Assembly: GCA_964036315.1 (NCBI GenBank)
Contig: OZ038482.1
Span: 8,212,020-8,276,019, forward strand
DNA from: Acanthosepion esculentum
Lineage: Eukaryota > Mollusca > Cephalopoda > Sepiida > Sepiidae
DNA: 64,000 nucleotides
Reading direction: 5' to 3'
Shown: piece after piece, positions 25,001 to 41,049 of the stretch
How the letters are laid out: every line of letters starts with the position of its first letter
Numbering within the stretch: the first letter of the stretch is position 1
The notes under the pieces: model-generated
Seen by the model: only the letters and a program-made list of their open reading frames with translations
Database searches by the model: none
What the model was told of the DNA's origin: nothing
Program-made: the position numbers and the translations under genes

Positions 25001-26229
25001 ATTTATAAAGGAAGTGAATAATAACCAATAATACATTATTGATAAAGGAAGAAAATAATTACCAATAATACATTATTGATAAAGGAAGAGAATAATTACC
25101 AATAATACATTATTGATAAAGGAAGAGAAAAATTACCAATAATACATTATTGATAAAGGAAGAGAAAAATTACCAATAATGCATTATTGATAAAGGAAGA
25201 GAATAATTACCAATAATGCGTTATTGATAAAGGACGAGAATAATTACCAATAATACTTTATAGATAAAGGAAGAGAATAATTACCAATAATACTTTATAG
25301 ATAAAGGAAGTGAATAATTAACAATAATACATTATTGATAAAGGAAGAGAATAATTACCAATAATACATTATTTATAAAGGAAGTGAATAATTACCAATA
25401 ATACATTATTGATAAAGGAAGTGAATAATTACCAATAATACATTAATGATAAAGGAAGAGAATAATTACCAATAATACATTATTGATAAAGGAAGTGAAT
25501 AATTACCAATAATACATTATTGATAAAGGAAAGAAAAATTACCAATAATACATTATTGATAAAGGAAGAGAATAATTACCAATAAAACATTATTGATGAA
25601 GGAAGAGAATAATTACCAATAATACATTATTGATAAAGGAAGTGAATAATTACCAATAATACATTATTGATAAAGGAAGAGAATAATTACCAAGAATACT
25701 TATTGATAAAGGAAGAGAATAATTACCAATAATACATTATTGATAATGGAAGAGAAAAATTACCAAGAATACTTATTGATAAAGGAAGAGAATAATTACC
25801 AGCAATACATTATTTATAAAGGAAGTGAATAATTACCAATAATACATTATTGATAAAGGAAGACAATAATTATCAATAATACATTATTGATAAAGGAAGA
25901 GAATAATTACCAATAATACATTATTGATAAAGGAAGAGAAAAATTACCAATAATACATTATTGATAAAGGAAGAGAATAATTACCAATAATACATTATTG
26001 ATAATGGAAGAGAAAAATTACCAATAATGCATTATTGATAAAGGAAGAGAATAATTACCAATAATACATTATTTATAAAGGAAGTGAATAATTACCAATA
26101 ATACATTATTGATAAAGGAAGAGAATAATTACCAATAATACATTATTGATAAAGGAAGAGAAAAATTACCAATAATACATTATTGATAAAGGAAGAGAAT
26201 AATTACCAATAATACATTATTGATAAAGG

Positions 26230-27700
26230 AAGAGAAAAATTACCAGGAATACATTATTGATAAAGGAAGAGAAAAATTATCAGTAATACATTATTGATAA
26301 AGGAAGAGAAAAATTATCAGTAATACATTATTGATAAAGGAAGAGAAAAATTATCAGTAATACATTATTGATAAAGGAAGAGAAAAATTATCAGTAATAC
26401 ATTATTGATAAAGGAAGAGAAAAATTATCAGTAATACATTATTGATAAAGGAAGAGAAAAATTACCAGCAATACATTATTGATAAAGGAAGAGAAAAATT
26501 ATCAGTAATACATTATTGATAAAGGAAGAGAAAAATTATCAGTAATACATTATTGATAAAGGAAGAGAAAAATTGCCAGCAATACATTATTGATAAAGGA
26601 AGAGAAAAATTACCAGCAATACATTATTGATAAAGGAAGAGAAAAATTACCAGCAATACATTATTGATAAAGGAAGAGAAAAATTACCAGCAATACATTA
26701 TTGATAAAGGAAGAGAAAAATTACCAGGAATACATTATTGATAAAGGAAGAGAAAAATTATCAGTAATACATTATTGATAAAGTAAGAGAAAAATTATCA
26801 GTAATACATTATTGATAAAGGAAGAGAAAAATTATCAGTAATACATTATTGATGAAGGAAGAGAAAAATTATCAGTAATACATTATTGATAAAGGAAGAG
26901 AAAAATTATCAGTAATACATTATTGATAAAGGAACAGAAAAATTATCAGTAATACATTATTGATAAAGGAAGAGAAAAATTATCAGTAATACATTATTGA
27001 TAAAGGAAGAGAAAAATTATCAGTAATACATTATTGATAAAGGAAGAGAAAAATTATCAGTAATACATTATTGATAAAGGAAGAGAAAAATTATCAGTAA
27101 TACATTATTGATAAAGGAAGAGAAAAATTACCAGCAATACATTATTGATAAAGGAAGAGAAAAATTACCAGGAATACATTATTGATAAAGGAAGAGAAAA
27201 ATTATCAGTAATACATTATTGATAAAGGAAGAGAAAAATTACCAGCAATACATTATTGATAAAGGAAGAGAAAAATTACCAGGAATACATTATTGATAAA
27301 GGAAGAGAAAAATTATCAGTAATACATTATTGATAAAGGAAGAGAAAAATTATCAGTAATACATTATTGATAAAGGAAGAGAAAAATTACCAGCAATACA
27401 TTATTGATAAAGGAAGGGAAAAATTACCAGCAATACATTATTGATAAAGGAAGAGAAAAATTACCAGCAATACATTATTGATAAAGGAAGAGAAAAATTA
27501 CCAGCAATACATTATTGATAAAGGAAGAGAAAAATTACCAGGAATACATTATTGATAAAGGAAGAGTAAAATTATCAGTAATACATTATTGATAAAGGAA
27601 GAGAAAAATTACCAGCAATACATTATTGATAAAGGAAGAGAAAAATTACCAATAATAAATTATTGATAAAGGAAGAGAAAAATTACCAGCAATACATTAT
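26230..27700. repeat. Array segment dominated by ATCAGTAATAC-type monomers (copy 2)
   Basis: Repeats the variant order of the segment at about 17.5-18.9 kb, including ATTGCCAGCAATAC at 26572, TTGATGAAGG at 26850 and CAATAATAAATTATTG at 27650 (partner at 18851). Offsets vary between about 8650 and 8800 bp, so whole monomers were gained or lost after the duplication. Confidence 0.75.
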
Positions 27701-29149
27701 TGATAAAGGAAGGGAAAAATTACAAGCAATACATTATTGATAAAGGAAGAGAATAATTACCAATAATACATTATTGATAAATGAAGAGAATAATTACCAG
27801 CAATACATTATTGATAAAGGAAGGGAAAAATTACCAGCAATACATTATTGATAAAGGAAGGTAAAAATTACCAATAATACATTATTGATAAAGGAAGAAA
27901 ATAATTACCAATAATACATTATTGATAAAGGAAGAGAATAATTATCAATAATGCATTATTGATAAAGGAAGAGAATAATTACCAGCAATACATTATAGAT
28001 AATGGAAGAGAAAAATTAACAGCAATATATTATTGATAAAGGAAGAGAATAATTACCCATAATACATTATTGATAAAGGAAGAGAATAATTACCAATAAT
28101 ACATTATTGATAAAGGAAGAGAATAATTACCAATAATGCATTATTGATAAAGGAAGAGAATAATTACCAGCAATACATTATTGATAAAGGAAGAGAATAA
28201 TTACCAATAATACATTATTGATAAAGGAAGAGAATAATTACCAATAATACATTATTGATAAAGGAATAGAAAAATTACCAATAATACATTATTGATAAAG
28301 GAAGAGAAAAATTACCAATAATACATTATTGATAAAGGAAGAGAAAATTTACCAAAAATACGTTATTGATAAAGGAAGAGAAATATGTCCAGCAATACAT
28401 TATTGATAAAGGAAGAGAAAAATTACCAGCAATACGTTATTGATAAAGGAAGAGAATAATTACCAATAATACATTATTGATAATGGAAGAGAAAAATTAC
28501 CTGCAATACATTATTGATAAAGGAAGAGAATAATTACCAATAATATATTATTGATAACGGAAGAGAATAATTACCAGCAATACATTATTGATAAAGGAAG
28601 AGAATAATTACCAGCAATACATTATTGATAAAGGAAGAGAATAATTACCAATAATACATTATTGATAATGGAAGAGAAAAATTACCAGCAATACATTATT
28701 GATAAAGGAAGAGAATAATTACCAATAATACGTTATTGATAATGGAAGAGAAAAATTACATGCAATACATTATTGAAAAAGGTAGAGAATAATTACCAAT
28801 AATACATTATTGATAACGGAAAGAATAACTACCAGCAATACATTATTGATAAAGAAGAGAATAATTATCAGCAATACATTATTGATAAAGGAAGAGAATA
28901 ATTACCAATAATACATTATTGATAATGGAAGAGAAAAATTACCTGCAATACATTATTGATAAAGGAAGAGAATAATTACAAATAATACATTATTGATAAC
29001 GGAAGAGAAATAATACCGGCAATACGTTATTGATAAAGGAAGAGAATAATTACCAGCAATACATTATTGATAAAGGAAGAGAATAATTACCAATAATACA
29101 TTATTGATAAAGGAAGAGAAAAATTACCAGCAATACATTATTGATAAAG

Positions 29150-32100
29150 GAAGAGAAAAATTCCCATTAATACATTATTGATAATGGAAGAGAAAAATTA
29201 CCAATAATACATTATTGATAAAGGAAGAGAAAAATTACCAATAATACATTATTGATAATGGAAGAGAAAAATTACCTGCAATACATTATTGATAAAGGAA
29301 GAGAATAATTACCAATAATACATTATTGATAACGAAAGAGAAAAATGTCCAGCAATACATTATTGATAAAGGAAGAGAAAAATTACCAGCAATACATTAT
29401 TGATAAAGGAAGAGAAAAATTATCAGTAATACATTATTGATAAAGGAATAGAAAAATTACCAGCAATACACTATTGATAAAGGAAGAGAAAAATTACCAG
29501 CAATACATTATTGATAAAAGAAGAGAATAATTACCAGCAATACATTATTGATAAAGGAAGAGAATAATTACCAGCAATACATTATTGATAAAGGAAGAGA
29601 ATAATTACCAATAATACATTATTGATAAAGGAAGAGAATAATTACCAATAATACATTATTGATAAAGGAAGAGAAAAATTACCAATAATACATTATTGAT
29701 AAAAGAAGAGAATAATTACCAGCAATATATTATTGATAAATGAAGAGAATAATTACCAATAATACATTATTGATAAAGGAAGAGAAAAATTACAAATAAT
29801 ACTTTATTGATAAAGGAAGAGAATAATTACCAGCAATAAATTATTGATAAAGGAAGAGAATAATTACCAATAATACATTATTGATAAAGGAAGAGAATAA
29901 TTACCAGCAATATATTATTGATAAAGGAAGAGAATAATTACCAATAATACATTATTGATAAAGGAAGAGAATAATTACCAATAATACATTATTGATAAAG
30001 GAAGAGAATAATTACCAATAATACATTATTGATAAAGGAAGAGAATAATTACCAATAATACATTATTGATAAAGGAAGAGAATAATTACCAGCAATACAT
30101 TATTGATAAAGGAAGAGAAAAATTACCAATAATACATTATTGATAAAAGAAGAGAATAATTACCAGCAATATATTATTGATAAAGGAAGAGAATAATTAC
30201 CAATAATACATTATTGATAAAGAAAGAGAATAATTACCAATAATACTTTATTGATAAAGGAAGGGAATAATTAACAATAATACATTATTGATAAAGGAAG
30301 AGAAAAATTACCAATAATACATTATTGATAAAGGAAGAGAATAATTACCAATAATGCATTATTGATAAAGGAAGAGACTAATTACCAATAATACATTATT
30401 GATAATGGAAGAAAAAAATTACCAGCAATACATTATTGATAAAGGAAGAGAAAAATTACCAGCAATACATTATTGATAAAGGAAGAGAAAAATTACCAAT
30501 AATACATTATTGATAAAGGAATAGAATAATTACCAATAATACATTATTGATAAAGGAAGAGAAAAATTACCAGCAATAGATTATTGATAATGGAAGAGAA
30601 AAATTACCAGCAATACATTATTGATAAAGGAAGAGAAAAATTACCAGCAATACATTATTGATAAAGGAAGAGAATAATTACCAATAATACATTATTGATA
30701 AAGGAAGAGAAAAATTCCCATTAATACATTATTGATAATGGAAGAGAATAATTACCAATAATACATTTTTGATAAAGGAAGAGAATAATTACCAATAATA
30801 CTTTATTGATAAAGGAAGAGAATAATTACCAGTAATACATTATTGATAAAGGAAGAGAAAAATTACCAATAATACATTGTTGATAAAGGAAGAGAATAAT
30901 TACCAATAATACATTATTGATAAAGGAAGAGAATAATTACCCATAATACATTATTGATAAAGGAAGAGAATAATTACCAATAATACATTATTGATAAAGG
31001 AAGAGAATAATTACCAATAATGCATTATTGATAAAGGAAGAGAATAATTACCAGCAATACATTATAGATAATGGAAGAGAAAAATTAACAGCAATATATT
31101 ATTGATAAAGGGAGAGAATAATTACCAATAATACATTATTGATAAAGGAAGAGAAAAATTACCAATAATACATTATTGATAAAGGAAGAGAAAAATTACC
31201 AGCAATACATTATTGATAAAGGAAGAGAAAAATTCCCATTAATACATTATTGATAATGGAAGAGAAAAATTACCAATAATACATTATTGATAAAGGAAGA
31301 GAAAAATTACCAATAATACATTATTGATAATGGAAGAGAAAAATTACCTGCAATACATTATTGATAAAGGAAGAGAATAATTACCAATAATACATTATTG
31401 ATAACGAAAGAGAAAAATGTCCAGCAATACATTATTGATAAAGGAAGAGAAAAATTACCAGCAATACATTATTGATAAAGGAAGAGAAAAATTATCAGTA
31501 ATACATTATTGATAAAGGAATAGAAAAATTACCAGCAATACACTATTGATAAAGGAAGAGAAAAATTACCAGCAATACATTATTGATAAAAGAAGAGAAT
31601 AATTACCAGCAATACATTATTGATAAAGGAAGAGAATAATTACCAGCAATACATTATTGATAAAGGAAGAGAATAATTACCAATAATACATTATTGATAA
31701 AGGAAGAGAATAATTACCAATAATACATTATTGATAAAGGAAGAGAAAAATTACCAATAATACATTATTGATAAAAGAAGAGAATAATTACCAGCAATAT
31801 ATTATTGATAAATGAAGAGAATAATTACCAATAATACATTATTGATAAAGGAAGAGAAGAATTACAAATAATACTTTATTGATAAAGGAAGAGAATAATT
31901 ACCAGCAATAAATTATTGATAAAGGAAGAGAATAATTACCAATAATACATTATTGATAAAGGAAGAGAATAATTACCAGCAATATATTATTGATAAAGGA
32001 AGAGAATAATTACCAATAATACATTATTGATAAAGGAAGAGAATAATTACCAATAATACATTATTGATAAAGGAAGAGAATAATTACCAATAATACATTA

Positions 32101-34950
32101 TTGATAAAGGAAGAGAATAATTACCAATAATACATTATTGATAAAGGAAGAGAATAATTACCAATAATACATTATTGATAAAGGAAGAGAATAATTACCA
32201 GCAATACATTATTGATAAAGGAAGAGAATAATTACCAATAATGCATTATTGATAAAGGAAGAGAATAATTACCAGCAATACATTATTGATAAAGGAAGAG
32301 AATAATTACCAGCAATACATTATTGATAAAGGAAGAGAATAATTACCAATAATACATTATTGATAAAGGAAGAGAATAATTACCAATAATACATTATTGA
32401 TAAAGGAAGAGAAAAATTACCAATATTACATTATTGATAAAAGAAGAGAATACTTACCAGCAATATATTATTGATAAAGGAAGAGAATAATTACCAATAA
32501 TACATTATTGATAAAGGAAGAGAATAATTACCAATAATACTTTATTGATAAAGGAAGGGAATAATTAACAATAATTCATTATTGATAAAGGAAGAGAAAA
32601 ATTACCAATAATACATTATTGATAAAGGAAGAGAATAATTACCAATAATGCATTATTGATAAAGGAAGAGACTAATTACCAATAATACATTATTGATAAT
32701 GGAAGAAAAAAATTACCAGCAATACATTATTGATAAAGGAAGAGAAAAATTACCAATAATACATTATTGATAAAGGAATAGAATAATTACCAATAATACA
32801 TTATTGATAAAGGAAGAGAAAAATTACCAGCAATAGATTATTGATAATGGAAGAGAAAAATTACCAGCAATACATTATTGATAAAGGAAGAGAAAAATTA
32901 CCAGCAATACATTATTGATAAAGGAAGAGAATAATTACCAATAATAGATTATTGATAAAGGAAGAGAATAATTACCAGCAATACATTATTGATAAATGAA
33001 GAGAATAATTACCAATAATACATTTTTGATAAAGGAAGAGAATAATTACCAATAATACTTTATTGATAAAGGAAGAGAATAATTACCAGTAATACATTAT
33101 TGATAAAGGAAGAGAAAAATTCCCAATAATACATTGTTGATAAAGGAAGAGAATAATTACCAATAATACATTATTGATAAAGGAAGAGAATAATTACCCA
33201 TAATACATTATTGATAAAGGAAGAGAATAATTACCAATAATACATTATTGATAAAGGAAGAGAATAATTACCAATAATGCATTATTGATAAAGGAAGCGA
33301 ATAATTACCAGCAATACATTATAGATAATGGAAGAGAAAAATTAACAGCAATATATTATTGATAAAGGGAGAGAATAATTACCAATAATACATTATTGAT
33401 AAAGGAAGAGAAAAATTACCAATAATACATTATTGATAAAGGAAGAGAAAAATAACCAATAATACATTATTGATAAAGGAAGAGAAAATTTACCAATAAT
33501 ACATTATTGATAAAGGAAGAGAATAATTACCAATAATACATTATTGATAATGGAAGAGAAAAATTACCAGCAATACATTACTGATAAAGGAAGAGAATCA
33601 TTACCAATAATACATTATTGATAATGGAAGAGGAAAATTACCTGCAATACATTATTGATAAAGGAAGAGAACAATTACCAATAATACATTATTGAAAATG
33701 GAAGAGAAAAATTACCAATAATACATTATTGATAAAGGAAGAGAATAATTACTAATAATACATTATTGATAAAGGAAGAGAAAAATTACCAATAATACAT
33801 TATTGATAAAGGAAGAGAAAAATTACCAATAATACATTATTGATAAAGGAAGAGAAAATTTACCAATAATACATTATTGATAAAGGAAGAGAATAATTAC
33901 CAATAATACATTATTGATAATGGAAGAGAAAAATTACAAGCAATACATTACTGATAAAGGAAGAGAATCATTACCAATAATACATTATTGATAATGGAAG
34001 AGGAAAATTACCTGCAATACATTATTGATAAAGGAAGAGAACAATTACCAATAATACATTATTGATAATGGAAGAGAAAAATTACCTGCAATACATTATT
34101 GATAAAGGAAGAGAACAATTACCAATAATACATTATTGATAATGGAAGAGAAAAATTACCAATAATACATTATTGATAAAGGAAGAGAATAATTACTACT
34201 AATACATTATTGATAAAGGAAGAGAAAAATTACCAATAATACATTATTAATAAAGGAAGAGAAAAATTACCAATAATACATTATTGATAAAGGAAGAGAA
34301 AATTTACCAATAATACATTATTGATAAAGGAAGAGAATAATTACCAATAATACATTATTGATAATGGAAGAGAAAAATCACCAGCAATACATTACTGATA
34401 AAGGAAGAGAATCATTACCAATAATACATTATTGATAATGGAAGAGGAAAATTACCTGCAATACATTATTGATAAAGGAAGAGAACAATTACCAATAATA
34501 CATTATTGATAATGGAAGAGAAAAATTACCTGCAATACATTATTGATAAAGGAAGAGAATAATTACCAATAATACATTATTGATAACGGAAGAGAAATAT
34601 GACCGGCAATACGTTATTGATAAAGGAAGAGAATAATTACCAACAATACATTATTGATAAAGGAAGAGAATAATTACCAATAATACATTATTGATAAAGG
34701 AAGAGAAAAATTACCAGCAATACATTATTGATAAAGGAAGAGAAAAATTCCCATTAATACATTATTGATAATGGAAGAGAAAAATTACCAATAATACATT
34801 ATTGATAAAGGAAGAGAAAAATTACCAATAATACATTATTGATAATGGAAGAGAAAAATTACCTGCAATACATTATTGATAAAGGAAGAGAATAATTACC
34901 AATAATACATTATTGATAACGGAAGAGAAAAATGTCCAGCAATACATTAT
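29150..34950. repeat. Higher-order repeat block, 56-monomer (2072-bp) period
   Basis: AATTCCCATTAATAC has its TTCCC at 29161 and 31233, and AAAAATGTCCAGC at 29341 and 31413. Both offsets are exactly 2072 bp, or 56 monomers. A third AATGTCCAGC copy near 34930 is 95 monomers further on. Inside, a shorter duplication with AAGAGAATCATTACC at 33591, 33961 and 34405 has steps of 10 and 12 monomers, so repeats of different scale are nested. Confidence 0.85.
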
Positions 34951-36349
34951 TGATAAAGGAAGAGAAAAATTACCAGCAATACATTATTGATAAAGGAAGA
35001 GAAAAATTATCAGTAATACATTATTGATAAAGGAATAGAAAAATTACCAGCAATAGACTATTGATAAAGGAAGAGAAAAATTACCAGCAATACATTATTG
35101 ATAAAGGAAGAGAATAATTACCAATAATACATTTTTTATAAAGGATGAGAATAATTACCAATAATACATTATTGATAAAAGAAGAGAATAATTACCAGCA
35201 ATACATTATTGATAAATGAAGAGAATAATTACCAATAATACATTATTGATAAAGGAAGAGAAGAATTACCAGCAATACATTATTGATAAAGGAAGAGAAA
35301 AATTACCAGCAATACATTATTGATAATGGAAGAGAAAAATTACCAGCAATACATTACTGATAAAGGAAGAGAAAAATTACCAGCAATACATTATTGATAA
35401 AGAAGAGAATAATTACCAGCAATACATTATTGATAAATGAAGAGAATAATTACCAATAATACATTATTGATAAAGGAAGAGAATAATTACCAGCAATACA
35501 TTATTGATAAAGGAAGAGAAAAATTACCAGCAATACATTATTGATAAAGGAAGAGCAAAATTACCAGCAATACATTATTGATAAAGGTAGAGAAAAATTA
35601 TCAGCAATATATTATTGATAAAGGAAGAGAATAATTACCAGCAATATATTATTGATAAAGGAAGAGAATAATTACCAGCTATACATTATTGATAAAGGAA
35701 TAGAAAAATTACCAGCAATACATTATAGATAAAGGAAGAGAATAATTACAAATAATAATTTATAGATAAAGGAAGAGAATAATTACCAATAATACATTAT
35801 TTATAAAGGAAGAGAAAAATTACCAATAATACATTATTGATAAAGGAAGAGAATAATTACCAGCAATACATTATTGATAAAGGAAGAGAAAAATTACCAG
35901 CAATACATTATTGATAAAGGGAGAGAATAATTACCAATAATACATTATTGATAAAGGTAGAGAATAATTACCAATAATACATTATTGATAAAGGAAGAGA
36001 AAAATTATCAGTAATATATTATTGATAAAGGAAGAGAATAATTACCAATAATACATTATTGATAAAGGAAGAGAATAATTACCAATAATAGTTTATAGAT
36101 AAAGGAAGAGAATAATTACCAGCAATACATTATTGATAAAGGAAGAGAATAATTACCAATAATGCATTATTGATAAAGGAAGAGAATAATTACCAGCAAT
36201 ACATTATTGATAAAGGAAGAGAATAATTACCAATAATACATTATTGATAAAGGAAGAGAATAATTACCAGTAATACATTATTGATAAAGGAAGAGAATAA
36301 TTACCAATAATACATTATTGATAAAGGAAGAGAAAAATTACCAGCAATA

Positions 36350-39300
36350 CATTATTGATAAAGGAAGAGAATAATTACCAATAATACATTATTGATAATG
36401 GAAGAGAAAAATTACCAGCAATACATTATTGATAAAGGAAGAGAATAATTACCAATAATACATTATTGATAACGGAAAGAATAACTACCAGCAATACATT
36501 ATTGATAAAGAAGAGAATAATTATCAGCAATACATTATTGATAAAGGAAGAGAATAATTACCAATAATACATTATTGATAATGGAAGAGAATAATTACCA
36601 GCAATACATTATTGATAAAGGAAGAGAATAATTTCCAATAATACATTATTGATAATGGAAGAGAAAAATTACCAGCAATACATTATTGATAAAGGAAGAG
36701 AATAATTACCAATAATACATTATTGATAGAGGAAGAGAATAATTACCAGCAATACATTATTGATAAAGGAAGAGAATAATTACCAATAATACATTATTGA
36801 TAATGGAAGAGAAAAATTGCCTGCAATACATTATTGATAAAGGAAGAGAATAATTACCAATAATACATTATTGATAACGGAAGAGAATAATTACCAGCAA
36901 TACATTCTTGATGAAGGAAGAGAATAATTACCAGCAATACATTATTGATAAAGGAAGAGAATAATTATCAATAACACATCATTGATAATGGAAAAGAAAA
37001 ATTACCTGCAATACATTATTGATAAAGGAAGAGAATAATTACCAATAATACATTATTGATAACGGAAGAGAAAAATTACCAGCAATACATTATTGATAAA
37101 GGAAGAGAATAATTACCAGCAATACATTATTGATAAAGGAAGAGAATAATTACCAATAATATATTATTGATAAAGGAAGAGAAAAATTACCAGCAATACA
37201 TTATTGATAAAGGAAGAGAATAATTACCAAGAATACATTATTGATAATGGAAGAGAAAAATTTCCAACAATACATTACTGATAAAGGAAGAGAATAATTT
37301 CCAATAATACATTATTGATAAAGGAAGAGAAGAATTACCAATAATACATTATTGATAATGGAAGAGAAAAATTACCTGGAATGCATTATTGATAAAGGAA
37401 GAGAATAATTACCAATAATACATTATTGATAATGGAAGAGAAAAACTACCAGTTATACATTATTGATAAAGGAAGAGAATAATTACCAATAATACATTAT
37501 TGCTAATGGAAGAGAATAATTACCAGCAATACATTATTGATAAAGGAAGAGAATAATTACCAATAATACAGTATTGCTAATGGAAGAGAATAATTACCAG
37601 CAATACATTATTGATAAAGGAAGAGAATAATTACCAATAATACATTATTGATAATGGAAGAGAAAAATTACCAGCAATACATTATTGATAAAGGAAGAGA
37701 ATAATTACCAATAATACATTATTGATAAAGGAAGAGAATAATTACCAATAATACATTATTGATAAAGGAAGAGAATAATTACCAGCAATACATTATTGAT
37801 AAAGGAAGAGAATAATTACGAATAATACATTATTGATAATGGAAGAGAAAAATTACCTGCAATACATTATTGATAAAGGAAGAGAATAATTACCAATAAT
37901 ACATTATTGATAACAGAAGAGAATAATTACCAGCAATACATTATTGATAAAGGAAGAGAATAATTACCAGCAATACATTATTGATAAAGGAAGAGAATAA
38001 TTACCAATAACACATTATTGATAATGGAAAAGAAAAATTACCTGCAATACATTATTGATAAAGGAAGAGAATAATTACCAATAATACATTATTGATAACG
38101 GAAGAGAAAAATTACCAGCAAAGCATTATTGATAAAGGAAGAGAATAATTACCAGCAATACATTATTGATAAAGGAAGAGAATAATTACCAATAATACAT
38201 TATTGATAAAGGAAGAGAAAAATTACCAGCAATACATTATTGATAAAGGAAGAGAATAATTACCAATAATACATTATTGATAATGGAAGAGAAAAATTAC
38301 CTGCAATACATTATTGATAAAGGAAGAGAATAATTACCAATAATACATTATTGATAATGGAAGAGAAAAACTACCAGCAATACATTATTGATAAAGTAAG
38401 AGAATAATTACCAATAATACATTATTGATAGTGGAAGAGAAAAATTACCTGCAATACATTATTGATAAAGGAAGAGAATAATTACCAATAATACATTATT
38501 GATAATGGAAGAGAATAATTACCTGCAATACATTATTGATAAAGGAAGAGAATAATTACCAGCAATACATTATTGATAAAGGAAGAGAATAATTACCAAT
38601 AATACATTATTGCTAATGGAAGAGAATAATTACCAGCAATACATTATTGATAAAGGAAGAGAATAATTACCAATAATACATTATTGATAATGGAAGAGAA
38701 AAATTACCAGCAATACATTATTGATAAAGGAAGAGAATAATTACCAATAATACGTTATTGATAATGGAAGAGAAAAATTACCTGCAATACATTATTGATA
38801 AAGGAAGAGAATAATTACCAATAATACATTATTGCTAATGGAAGAGAATAATTACCAATAATACATTATTGTTAAAGGAAGAGAATAATTACCAGCAATA
38901 CATTATTGATAAAGGAAGAGAATAATTACCAGCAATACATTATTGATAAAGGAAGAGAATAATTACCAATAATACATCATTGATAATGGAAGAGAAAAAT
39001 TACCAGCAATACAATATTGATAAAGGAAGTGAATAATTACCAATAATACGTTATTGATAATGGAAGAGAAAAATTACCTGCAATACATTATTGATAAAGG
39101 AAGAGAATAATTACCAATAATACATTATTGATAACGGAAAGAATAACTACCAGCAATACAATATTGATAAAGGAAGTGAATAATTACCAATAATACGTTA
39201 TTGATAATGGAAGAGAAAAATTACCTGCAATACATTATTGATAAAGGAAGAGAATAATTACCAATAATACATTATTGATAACGGAAAGAATAACTACCAG

Positions 39301-40200
39301 CAATACATTATTGATAAAGAAGAGAATAATTATCAGCAATACATTATTGATAAAGGAAGAGAATAATTACCAATAATACATTATTGATAATGGAAGAGAA
39401 TAATTACCAGCAATACATTATTGATAAAGGAAGGGAATAATTACCAATAATACATTATTGATAATGGAAGAGAAAAATTACCAGCAATACATTACTGATA
39501 AAGGAAGAGAATAATTACTAATAATACGTTATTGATAATGGAAGAGAAAAATTACCAGCAATACATTATTGATAAAGGAAGAGAATAATTACCAATAATA
39601 CATTATTGATAATGGAAGAGAAAAATTACCAGCAATACATTACTGATAAAGGAAGAGAATAATTACTAATAATACATTATTGATAAAGGAAGAGAAAAAT
39701 TACCAGCAATACATTATTGATAAAGGAAGAGAATAATTACAAGCAATACATTATTGATAAAGGAAGAAAAAAATTACCAGCAATACATTATTGATAAAGG
39801 AAGAGAAAAATTACCACCAATACATTATTGATAAAGGAAGAGAAAAATTACCAGCAATACATTATTGATAAAGGAAGAGAATAATTACCAGCAATACATT
39901 ATTGATAAAGGAAGAGAACAATTACCAGCAATACATTATTTATAAAGGAAGAGAATAATTACCAATAATACGTTATTGATAATGGAAGAGAAAAATTACC
40001 TGCAATACATTATTGATAAAGGAAGAGAATAATTACCAATAATACATTATTGATAATGGAAGAGAAAAATTACCAGCAATACATTACTGATAAAGGAAGA
40101 GAATAATTGCCAATAATACGTTATTGATAATGGAAGAGAAAAATAACAGCAATACATTACTGATAAAGGAAGAGAATAATTACTAATAATACATTATTGA
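36350..40200. repeat. Array segment with 74-bp dimer alternation
   Basis: Over much of this stretch two monomer types alternate. One has ACCAATAATAC leading into AATGGAAGAG, the other ACC(A/T)GCAATAC leading into AAAGGAAGAG. The effective period is 74 bp. Rare one-base-shorter monomers (AACGGAAAGAATAAC) recur at about 36472, 39133 and 39282 and show local copying. Confidence 0.7.
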
Positions 40201-41049
40201 TAATGGAAGAGGAAAATTACCTGCAATACATTATTGATAAAGGAAGAGAAAAATTACCAGCAATACATTATTGATAAAGGAAGAGAATAATTACCAGCAA
40301 TACATTATTGATAAAGGAAGTTAAATATTACCAGCAATACATTATTGATAAAGGAAGTGAAAAATTACCAGCAATACATTATTGATAAAGGAAGAGAAAA
40401 ATTACCAGCAATACATTATTGATAAAGGAAGAGAATAATTACCAGCAATACATTATTGATAAAGGAAGAGAAAAATTACCAGCAATACATTATTGATAAA
40501 GGAAGAGAATAATTACCAATAAGACGTTATTGATAATGGAAGAGAAAAATTACCTGCAATACATTATTGATAAAGGAAGAGAATAATTACCAATAATAAA
40601 TTATTGATAACGGAAAGAATAACTACCAGCAATACATTATTGATAAAGGAAGAGAATAATTACCAGCAATACATTATTTATAAAGGAAGAGAATAATTAC
40701 CAATAATACATTATTGATAACGGAAGAGAAAAATTACCAGCAATATATTATTGATAAAGGAGGAGAATAATTACCAGCAATACATTATTGATAAAGGAAG
40801 AGAATAATTACCAATAATACATTATTCATAATGGAAGAGAAAAATTACCTGCAATACATTATTGACCAAGGAAGAGAATAATTACCAATAATACATTATT
40901 GATAACGGAAGAGAATAATTACCAGCAATACATTATTGATAAAGGAAGAGAAAAATTACCAGCAATACATTATTGATAAAGGAAGAGAATAATTACCAAT
41001 AATACATTGTTGATAAAGGAAGAGAAAAATTACCAGCAATACATTATTG

